Virus record (IMG/VR): IMGVR_UViG_3300025096_000141
Location: 1 to 23,336 of that record
Length of the DNA stretch: 23,336 nt
DNA from: a virus
Reading direction: 5' to 3' (one strand)
The notes under the pieces are model-generated. The model was not told where the DNA came from, ran no database searches, and saw only the letters and a program-made list of their open reading frames with translations. Below are positions 18,139 through 23,336 of the stretch, piece by piece. A program made the translations under genes and the position numbers. How positions within the stretch are numbered: position 1 is the first letter of the stretch; every line of letters begins with the position of its first letter.

Positions 18139-18477
18139 ATGGCAGCATACGTTAACAATATAGTAATTGATGCTGGGGCTGATTTTAATCAGACTTACAC
18201 ACTTGAAGATAATAATAGTGCTCCTTTGGATTTAACAGGGTATACAGGTGATGCAAAGATAAAGAAGCATCCAGCTTCTTTAAACGATACTGCAACTTTT
18301 ACTGTATCATTCCCTAATAGAACACAAGGACAATTGAAGATATCATTGACAGATACCGTTACCAAGACCTTAAAGTCTGGTAGATATAGTTATGATATAC
18401 TAGTCACTGATTCTGGTGGTATAAAAACTAGAGTCGTTGGTGGTAGTGCAATTGTGACTGCTGGAGTTACTCTATAG
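18139..18477 (+). CDS. Ig-like beta-sandwich structural protein (112 residues)
   Basis: The pattern is I-D-A-G-A-D-F-N-Q-T-Y-T-L, then P-L-D-L-T-G-Y-T-G-D-A-K-I-K-K and G-R-Y-S-Y-D-I-L-V-T, closing with V-V-G-G-S-A-I-V-T. This layout is widespread in small phage tail proteins and resembles the N-terminal beta-sandwich of baseplate upper proteins such as BppU. It is probably an accessory structural or adaptor protein of the tail or fibre; I cannot place it more exactly. It is the first gene after a late promoter box, with no strong Shine-Dalgarno at normal spacing; an AAGGTAG lies about 20 bases upstream, too far to be convincing. The next gene starts four bases after its stop. Confidence 0.8.
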   Translation: MAAYVNNIVIDAGADFNQTYTLEDNNSAPLDLTGYTGDAKIKKHPASLNDTATFTVSFPNRTQGQLKISLTDTVTKTLKSGRYSYDILVTDSGGIKTRVVGGSAIVTAGVTL

Positions 18478-18481
18478 AAAT

Positions 18482-18709
18482 ATGGCAAACATTAAAGTTC
18501 GAGTTGGATCGAAAAACGCTACTAAAGTTGTATCTGCGATTGCAGGTAGTGGAGGTACTTTAGGGGCATTAGGTGACGTTGACATTTCTGGTGGACTTGG
18601 TAATGGAATGGTATTAGTTTACAATACCTCCACATCTAAATGGGAAGCCACATCGGAATTGACCCCAGGAGCAACACAAAATTTAAATATCAACGGAGGT
18701 AGCTTTTAA
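18482..18709 (+). CDS. Small fibre-associated protein (75 residues)
   Basis: The protein has a basic N-terminus with K-V-R-V-G-S-K-N-A-T-K-V-V-S, a Gly-rich link, then L-G-D-V-D-I-S-G...N-G-M-V-L-V-Y-N-T-S-T-S-K-W, a motif frequent in phage tail fibres. It ends in I-N-G-G-S-F, resembling the I-D-G-G-Q-F end of the next, larger protein. I infer a small virion or fibre-associated protein. Its stop codon is followed directly by the next ATG, and its last glycine codons form the next gene's Shine-Dalgarno. I recall short proteins of this kind in marine T4-like phages but no known function. Confidence 0.78.
   Translation: MANIKVRVGSKNATKVVSAIAGSGGTLGALGDVDISGGLGNGMVLVYNTSTSKWEATSELTPGATQNLNINGGSF
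18695..18700 (+). promoter_or_regulatory. Ribosome binding site inside the preceding gene
   Basis: GGAGGT lies nine bases before the ATG at 18710 and simultaneously encodes the G-G of the C-terminal N-G-G-S-F of the 75-residue protein. It fixes the start of the 481-residue gene. Confidence 0.7.
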
Positions 18710-20155
18710 ATGGCCAGTATTATTCGAGTAAAAAGATCGACTGGTGCAACTGCTCCGTCAAGTATAAATTATGGTGAATTAGCGGTCACCATGACCAATG
18801 GAACCCAAGCAAATGGGGGTGGTAGATTATACGTAGGTAATAACGATAATCCAGATGCTAATCCAATTATGATCGGTGGTAAGTATTACACCGATATGAT
18901 GCAAAATACACCAGGAACAGTCGCTACTGGTGCAAACGCAAATGGCAGTACACTGTCTAATGGATTCATTCCAATTCTTAGTGTAGGAAGTGCGGGTAGT
19001 CCTGGTTTAAATGCTACTGGATTTGGTGCAGGAACTGCTGATGCAAGTATGCCAAGAGTTGATCAGTGGAACGTAGACAATTTAACAATTGACGGAAATA
19101 CAATATATTCTAACAATACAAATGGAGATATCAATTTTGTTACTAATGGTTCACCAGGATCTAATGGTCATATCGTAATTAACGATGATACTAAACTATC
19201 ATTTGGTGCAAATAAAGATTCTAGTATTGAATATGATGAAAATGGTACAGATAAGATTCAGGTAACTGGTAAAGCATGGGTTTATAATAATGGAGTAGAA
19301 ATTGTAGGTGGACTTGTTGTTGATAACATTGGCATTTCTTCCAATGTTATTTCAACCAGATCTGGTGGTGGTAATACATTATATCTTGACCCATATCCTG
19401 ATGGATTGAGTAGTGATGGTTTAGTCGTAGTTAAAGGTAGTTTGCAAGTTGATGGAACAACAACTACTGTTAACTCCACCAATGCTACCGTAAATGATCC
19501 AGTGATGACTATTGGTGATGTTACCAGTGTAAGAACTGTTACAGCAACGGTTGGATCTGGTACTTCTGCAATTACTCTTGATGGTATTGTTGGTGTTAAT
19601 ACTGGAGATACTATTACTGGTAGTTCAGCACTTCCAGGTGCAGGAACAACAACTATAGCATATTATGGAAGTGCAGCTGGCATATCAACAGTTTATATTA
19701 CTGGTCAAACAACTGCTGGTATTACAACAACCACTCAACTAACCATTACACATGGTTATGATACCAACACTGACCGTGGTATTGCTTACAACTATAACAC
19801 TAGTTCTGGAGTAGCAAATAACAAAACTGGTTTCTTTGGTATGAATGATAGTGCTGGAGAATCCAACACTAATGTTCCAGAAAGATCATGGACTTTTATC
19901 CCAGAGGCTACAGTAACGGGTAATGTTGCTGCTGGTGTAAGAGGATTCCTAGATGTTAAAGGTATATACTACCAAGGTGCAACTAGTGGATCAGGAGATT
20001 GGTGGTCTAGTGGTGCAGCATATTTTGATGCTACTGGTAAGTTAACTTCAACTTCAAACCCTGCTGCAGGTATCTCTACTTCTAACTATATACTAACAAC
20101 GAATGCTTCTGGCATTCCAGTCTGGACGACAACAATTGATGGAGGTCAATTCTAA
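18710..20155 (+). CDS. Fibre-like structural protein with Mtd-N-like head
   Basis: Residues 1-70 (I-I-R-V-K-R-S-T-G...A-P-S-S-I-N-Y-G-E-L-A, then G-R-L-Y-V-G-N and I-G-G-K-Y-Y-T-D-M) match the N-terminal domain I recall from the major tropism determinant family (Mtd_N) and many phage fibres, which usually attaches the fibre to the virion. Residues about 120-180 have fibre-type repeats: N-L-T-I-D-G-N-T-I, G-D-I-N-F-V-T-N-G and T-K-L-S-F-G-A. Residues about 360-410 carry D-R-G-I-A-Y-N-Y...K-T-G-F-F-G-M-N-D and W-T-F-I-P-E-A, also common in marine phage fibres. The Thr/Gly-rich middle (about 255-345) is low complexity. It lies between the baseplate genes and gp13, where T4 has gene 12 and wac, so a fibre or whisker role is likely by inference. 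No catalytic domain or C-type lectin signature is seen. Confidence 0.82.
   Translation: MASIIRVKRSTGATAPSSINYGELAVTMTNGTQANGGGRLYVGNNDNPDANPIMIGGKYYTDMMQNTPGTVATGANANGSTLSNGFIPILSVGSAGSPGLNATGFGAGTADASMPRVDQWNVDNLTIDGNTIYSNNTNGDINFVTNGSPGSNGHIVINDDTKLSFGANKDSSIEYDENGTDKIQVTGKAWVYNNGVEIVGGLVVDNIGISSNVISTRSGGGNTLYLDPYPDGLSSDGLVVVKGSLQVDGTTTTVNSTNATVNDPVMTIGDVTSVRTVTATVGSGTSAITLDGIVGVNTGDTITGSSALPGAGTTTIAYYGSAAGISTVYITGQTTAGITTTTQLTITHGYDTNTDRGIAYNYNTSSGVANNKTGFFGMNDSAGESNTNVPERSWTFIPEATVTGNVAAGVRGFLDVKGIYYQGATSGSGDWWSSGAAYFDATGKLTSTSNPAAGISTSNYILTTNASGIPVWTTTIDGGQF
20141..20146 (+). promoter_or_regulatory. Ribosome binding site inside the fibre gene
   Basis: GGAGGT lies eleven bases before the ATG at 20158 and encodes the G-G of the D-G-G-Q-F end of the fibre-like protein, the same arrangement as at 18695. 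Confidence 0.65.
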
Positions 20156-20157
20156 AC

Positions 20158-20349
20158 ATGAATAGTGAACTTGATGTGAATATTTTGGTTAATCATTATC
20201 ATAAAAAATTATCAGAATTGATTAACCAAAATGTTCTAATGGAAGCAAAAATAGCATCTATTACCAAAGACTATGTGGATTTGGAAGAACAGTTTCTCAA
20301 ATTGCAAAATGGAGAAACAGAAGATAACGAAGAAGGATTCGACGAATGA
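20158..20349 (+). CDS. Small coiled-coil protein with acidic tail (63 residues)
   Basis: Function unknown. Nearly the whole protein is one heptad coiled coil: hydrophobic residues stand at 7, 11, 14, 18, 21, 28, 32, 35, 39, 42, 46 and 49, with an Asn at core position 25, a common buried polar residue in such coils. The last 12 residues are strongly acidic (E-T-E-D-N-E-E and D-E). It starts two bases after the fibre gene and overlaps gp13 by four bases. Its size, helical make-up, acidic tail and place beside a fibre gene recall T4 gp57A (79 residues), the trimerisation chaperone for fibres. I see no sequence homology that proves this, so the idea is inference. Confidence 0.8.
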   Translation: MNSELDVNILVNHYHKKLSELINQNVLMEAKIASITKDYVDLEEQFLKLQNGETEDNEEGFDE

Positions 20350-21170
20350 GCAAACCATCAACCAGACAAGGATTAATAGATTATAGTCTACGAAGGCTGG
20401 GATATCCTGTATTGGAAATTAATGTTGATGATGATCAGATTGATGATCTGGTAGATGATGCTCTACAATATTTCCAAGAAAGGCATTTTGATGGTATTGA
20501 GAGAACTTTTTTAAAGCACAAAGTAACTTTAGCAGAAAAAACAAAACTTGAAGGTGGTACTGGTGGAACTACCACCACAAATGCAACATCAAGTGTTGGT
20601 GTATCTGCAGTTGGATGGGATGAAAATTATAATTTCTTACAGTTACCAGATCATGTGATTGGTGTAGAAAAAGTATTTAAGATGGATAATAGTACCATAT
20701 CTAGTGGTATGTTTAATCTTAAGTATCAAATATTCTTAAATGATCTTTATTATTATGGAGCACTTGATTTGATGAATTATACAATGACTAAAACTTACCT
20801 AGAAGATCTGAGTAGATTGATTACTCCAGATATCCAACTTAGGTTTAATAAGAAAAGTCATAGATTGTATATGGATATTGATTGGAAGGAGTTTACTGAA
20901 GATCAATTTATAGTCTTAGATTGCTATAGGATTGTAGATCCTTCAACTGCAAGTGATATCTATAATGATTTTTGGTTAAAGAGATATTTGACTGCAATTA
21001 TCAAGAAACAGTGGGGTCAGAATCTTATCAAGTTCCAAGGAGTTATGTTGCCTGGTGGAGTTCAATTAAATGGTAGACAAATTTATGATGATGCAATAAA
21101 AGAAATTGAGCAAATAGAATATGAACTTAGGAATGAGTACGAACTTCCTCCACTGGATATGATAGGATAA
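20346..21170 (+). CDS. gp13: Neck protein gp13
   Basis: This is the homologue of T4 gp13 (309 residues there, 274 here), which with gp14 forms the neck that closes the filled head and joins it to the tail. Matches to T4: L-R-R-L-G-Y-P at the N-terminus with D-D-Q-I-D-D and H-F-D-G-I (T4: L-R-R-L-G-A-P, P-D-Q-I-Y-D, H-F-D-G-I), and near the C-terminus G-Q-N-L-I-K-F-Q-G-V-M-L-P-G-G-V (T4: G-Q-I-L-A-R-H-Q-G-M-M-L-P-G-G-V). A Gly/Thr-rich stretch, G-G-T-G-G-T-T-T-T near residues 75-83, interrupts the fold before the L-P-D-H-V-I-G strand. The start overlaps the preceding stop by four bases (ATGA). An AAGGA at 20333-20337 gives normal spacing. The gene is followed four bases later by gp14. Confidence 0.95.
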   Translation: MSKPSTRQGLIDYSLRRLGYPVLEINVDDDQIDDLVDDALQYFQERHFDGIERTFLKHKVTLAEKTKLEGGTGGTTTTNATSSVGVSAVGWDENYNFLQLPDHVIGVEKVFKMDNSTISSGMFNLKYQIFLNDLYYYGALDLMNYTMTKTYLEDLSRLITPDIQLRFNKKSHRLYMDIDWKEFTEDQFIVLDCYRIVDPSTASDIYNDFWLKRYLTAIIKKQWGQNLIKFQGVMLPGGVQLNGRQIYDDAIKEIEQIEYELRNEYELPPLDMIG

Positions 21171-21174
21171 TGTT

Positions 21175-22605
21175 ATGCCACTTTCTCCGTATTTCCTTCA
21201 AGGATCATCGAATGAACAAAGATTGGTTCAAGATCTTATAAATGAACAATTAAAAATTTATGGGCAGGATGTAGTATATCTTCCTAGAAATGTTATAAAC
21301 AAAAATACCATTATGAAAGAGGTTACTTCCTCGGTATTTGATGATGCTTATCGGATGGAAGCATATTTGTTAAATTATGAGGGATTTGAAGGTAATGGAG
21401 ATATTTTATCTAAATTTGGAGTTCAAACAACAGATCAAGTTACATTTGTAGTATCTAAAGAAAGGTATGAGGATTTTATTAGTCCATTTATGGCTGCAGA
21501 CAGTCAAATTGAGTTGGCAACAAGACCAGAAGAAGGCGATTTAATATACTTACCTTTAGATAATACTATGTTTGAGATTAAGTATGTTGAAGGTAAGAAA
21601 CCATTTTATCAGTTGAATAATCTTTATGTTTACACATTAAGTTGTGAAGTAATGGATTATGCTGCTGATGAACTAATTGATACAAGTATTGCCGAAGTTG
21701 ATGAGGCTGCCGTTGAATTTGGATATACACAAAGACTTACTATGGTTGGTCTTGCTGCATCAACTGCTACTGCTTCAGTTGTTATAGCAGAAAATACTGG
21801 ATCACTTGGAACTGGACGATATTCAGTATCTCAAGTTGATTTAATTAATGATGGAACTGGATATACAATTGCACCATTAGTTGGAATTGGAACTGCTCCG
21901 ATTGGTGGAACAAATGCAAGTGCTGTTGCGATCATGACAAGTAGGACTGGTCAGACTGGTCAATCTATTGATAGCATTCAACTTACCAATCCAGGTTATG
22001 GTTACACTGTATCGCCTATTATTACTATTAGAAGTCAAAATGCATTTGGAACTGGTGGTATTGCAACTGCTATCATTTCACAAGGATCTCTAACTATACC
22101 AACTATAAACAATGCTGGTGCAGAATATGGATCAGTGCCAACTGTTCTTATTGGAGTGGCCCCAGCTGGTGGAACTAACGCAGCATCTGTTGCTATAGTC
22201 AATACTGCTGGTGGAATAAATGCTATTAGATATACCAATGCTGGTGCTGGATATACTGTAGTACCGAATGTTATTGTAGATGCTCCTGCAAGTGGCATTA
22301 ATACTGGAAATTATCTCTTCAGAGAGATGGTAAAAGGTGTTTCTACTGGAACTACTGCATATGTTGAAGCTTGGGATAGTGATGATAGAATTCTTAAGAT
22401 TAACAATATTTCTGGAAGTGGTTTTGCAATTGGAGAAGCAGTTGTTGGTATAGGAACTTCTAATAATGGATCTGATTCCAAGTACATTGTTCAGAGTACA
22501 TCTGAACAAGATGAGTATGATCCTTACAATGAAAATATCCTTGTAGAGTCAGAAGCAGATGCACTTTTGGACTTCTCTGAAGATAACCCATTTGGTGATT
22601 TCTAA
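21175..22605 (+). CDS. gp14: Neck protein gp14 with repeat insertion
   Basis: This is the homologue of T4 gp14 (256 residues), the partner of gp13 in the neck. Residues 1-175 match T4 gp14: V-V-Y-L-P-R-N-V (T4: C-Y-Y-V-P-R-E-Y-V), N-Y-E-G-F-E-G (T4: S-F-E-G-Y-E-G), F-G-V-Q-T-T-D-Q-V-T, and G-D-L-I-Y-L-P-L-D-N...F-Y-Q-L. At 476 residues it is almost twice the T4 length. The excess is mainly four tandem G-x-G-Y units at residues 222-382 and a W-D...G-E module at 383-442. It ends in an acidic tail, F-S-E-D-N-P-F-G-D-F. The ATG at 21175 has TAGGA seven bases upstream; the out-of-frame ATG at 21170 is not used. A possible late promoter overlaps its stop codon. Confidence 0.93.
   Translation: MPLSPYFLQGSSNEQRLVQDLINEQLKIYGQDVVYLPRNVINKNTIMKEVTSSVFDDAYRMEAYLLNYEGFEGNGDILSKFGVQTTDQVTFVVSKERYEDFISPFMAADSQIELATRPEEGDLIYLPLDNTMFEIKYVEGKKPFYQLNNLYVYTLSCEVMDYAADELIDTSIAEVDEAAVEFGYTQRLTMVGLAASTATASVVIAENTGSLGTGRYSVSQVDLINDGTGYTIAPLVGIGTAPIGGTNASAVAIMTSRTGQTGQSIDSIQLTNPGYGYTVSPIITIRSQNAFGTGGIATAIISQGSLTIPTINNAGAEYGSVPTVLIGVAPAGGTNAASVAIVNTAGGINAIRYTNAGAGYTVVPNVIVDAPASGINTGNYLFREMVKGVSTGTTAYVEAWDSDDRILKINNISGSGFAIGEAVVGIGTSNNGSDSKYIVQSTSEQDEYDPYNENILVESEADALLDFSEDNPFGDF
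21838..22320 (+). repeat. Four tandem G-x-G-Y units in gp14
   Basis: The units begin at about 21838, 21979, 22102 and 22228 and are 41-47 codons long, the last shorter. Each has N-x-G-x-x-Y-x3-P followed by a V-x-I strand. Units 1 and 3 are the most alike (both with G-G-T-N-A and an S-V-A or A-V-A strand), as if a pair had been duplicated. The units replace nothing in T4 gp14; they are extra. Confidence 0.75.
22321..22500 (+). repeat. W-D...G-E module in gp14
   Basis: Residues 383-442 read V-S-T-G-T-T-A-Y-V-E-A-W-D, then I-L-K-I-N-N-I-S-G-S-G-F-A-I-G-E-A-V. The same order is found at 5218-5376 in the giant protein and, shorter, in gp8. Confidence 0.55.
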
Positions 22606-22608
22606 ATA
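22601..22608 (+). promoter_or_regulatory. Possible late promoter upstream of gp15
   Basis: TCTAAATA differs from the late box TATAAATA at one base and overlaps the gp14 stop codon. It ends 20 bases before the gp15 ATG, a spacing close to that at gp8. The single mismatch and coding overlap make it uncertain. Confidence 0.4.
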
Positions 22609-22614
22609 TAGTAT

Positions 22615-22622
22615 AAGGAGGA
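22615..22622 (+). promoter_or_regulatory. Strong ribosome binding site of gp15
   Basis: AAGGAGGA ends six bases before the ATG at 22629. It is the strongest Shine-Dalgarno in the window and fixes the gp15 start. Confidence 0.8.
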
Positions 22623-22628
22623 CTTGAT

Positions 22629-23336
22629 ATGCTAGGAACTTATTATTATCACGAGATTGTTAGAAGGACTATTATTGCCTTTGGTACTCTTTTCAATACG
22701 ATTGATATTAAACATAAAACCCAATCTGGAGATGCATTCTCTACAGTAAGGGTTCCCATTGCTTATGGACCAACAGAGAAATTTCTTGCAAGGTTAGAAC
22801 AGAAACCAGATTTAAGAAAAAGAGTATCAATAACATTGCCAAGATTGGCATTTGAGATGGATGGTATTTCTTATGATTCGGGAAGAAAAGTTTCAACAAT
22901 GCAAACTTTTAAAGCCTTCACAACAGATGGATCTAAATCTGCCAGAAAGGTTTTTATGCCTGTTCCATATAATTTAGATTTCAAATTATATGCAATGACT
23001 CAATATAATGAAGATTCTTTGCAGATTATTGAACAAATTTTACCATACTTCCAACCATCATTTAATTTGACAGTAGACTTAGTTAAATCTATTGGTGAAA
23101 AAAGAGATATACCAATGGTTTTGAATAGTGTGTCATTTGATGACAACTATGATAGTGGAATGGATGAAAAAAGAGTTATAATTTATACATTAGATTTTAC
23201 TGCTAAGACATACCTATTCGGACCTGTTGCAGATAGTTCTACTGGACTTATTAAGAAAGTTCAGGTTGATTACTCAACTGAAGCAGTTAAGACTGCACCA
23301 AGGACACAGAGATATGTTGCTCAACCAAGAGCACTT
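22629..23336 (+). CDS. gp15: Tail sheath stabiliser gp15, 3' truncated
   Basis: The 236 residues visible run without a stop to the window end, so the gene is cut (T4 gp15 has 272 residues). Matches to T4 gp15: Y-Y-Y-H-E-I-V-R-R at the start (T4: Y-F-Y-N-S-S-F-R-R), V-R-V-P-I-A-Y-G (T4: I-R-V-P-I-T-Y-A), and L-Q-I-I-E-Q-I-L-P-Y-F-Q-P-S-F-N (T4: F-Q-I-V-E-Q-I-L-P-Y-F-Q-P-H-F-N), followed by K-R-D-I-P-M-V-L. In T4 gp15 forms the terminal ring of the tail that caps tube and sheath and binds the neck. The sheath gene and terminase genes would be expected downstream, beyond the window. No odd insertions are seen, unlike its neighbours gp14 and gp8. Confidence 0.95.
   Translation, partial: MLGTYYYHEIVRRTIIAFGTLFNTIDIKHKTQSGDAFSTVRVPIAYGPTEKFLARLEQKPDLRKRVSITLPRLAFEMDGISYDSGRKVSTMQTFKAFTTDGSKSARKVFMPVPYNLDFKLYAMTQYNEDSLQIIEQILPYFQPSFNLTVDLVKSIGEKRDIPMVLNSVSFDDNYDSGMDEKRVIIYTLDFTAKTYLFGPVADSSTGLIKKVQVDYSTEAVKTAPRTQRYVAQPRAL

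Noticed and set aside
18710-20155. Diversity-generating retroelement target (Mtd-like protein)
   Set aside because: Only the N-terminal Mtd-like domain is present; I see no C-type lectin end, template repeat or reverse transcriptase in the window.
21838-22320. CRISPR-like regular spacing in gp14
   Set aside because: The units are coding, diverged at DNA level and in frame; there are no identical direct repeats with unique spacers.
22132-22509. 125-codon open frame on the minus strand
   Set aside because: It is antisense to the gp14 repeat insertion, with a low-complexity Ser/Asn/Ile-rich product. It is best explained as a shadow of the repeat codons.

Overview
The window is a stretch of the late structural region of a T4-like (Tevenvirinae-type) myovirus, almost certainly a marine one. 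Three things support this. Four proteins align recognisably with T4 gp8, gp13, gp14 and gp15, in the T4 gene order. The DNA is AT-rich (roughly one-third G+C by eye). The giant Gly/Ser/Thr-rich structural proteins with recurring G-I-G-T turns resemble those I know from marine cyanophages and Pelagibacter phages. I cannot decide between a cyanobacterial and a SAR11-type host from this sequence. All identifications rest on recall of family sequences, not on a search.

Layout, all on the + strand and more than 99% coding: (1) 1-8976, the 3' part of a giant structural protein (at least 2991 residues visible, start upstream of the window) in the T4 gene 7 position, with an embedded YHYH-like domain; (2) 9008-10597, baseplate wedge gp8 with an internal insertion; (3) 10601-17875, a 2424-residue DUF4815-type protein standing where T4 has genes 9 to 12; (4) 17875-20349, a cassette of five small or fibre-like genes (a coiled-coil protein, an Ig-like protein, a 75-residue protein, a 481-residue Mtd-N-like fibre protein, and a second coiled-coil protein) where T4 has its fibre/whisker genes; (5) 20346-22605, neck proteins gp13 and gp14, gp14 carrying a four-unit tandem repeat insertion; (6) 22629-end, tail sheath stabiliser gp15, cut by the window end.

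Regulation: two perfect T4-type late promoter boxes (TATAAATA) sit in the only two intergenic gaps longer than 25 bases, upstream of gp8 and of the Ig-like gene. A one-mismatch variant overlaps the gp14 stop codon upstream of gp15. This suggests three late transcription units: gp8 to the first coiled-coil gene; the Ig-like gene to gp14; and gp15 onward. Genes inside the units touch or overlap, consistent with translational coupling. A perfect 20-base palindrome overlaps the stop codon of the first protein just before the gp8 promoter.

The most notable signal is modular. The same small beta-rich modules (a G-x-G-Y-x3-P repeat, a T-S-G...W-D...G-E module and an R-G...H module) recur in proteins that are otherwise unrelated: the giant protein, gp8, the DUF4815 protein and gp14. 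They look like exchangeable domains spliced into core baseplate and neck proteins. No tRNA, CRISPR array, insertion sequence, integrase or defence gene was seen, and no gene-free stretch exceeds 40 bases.
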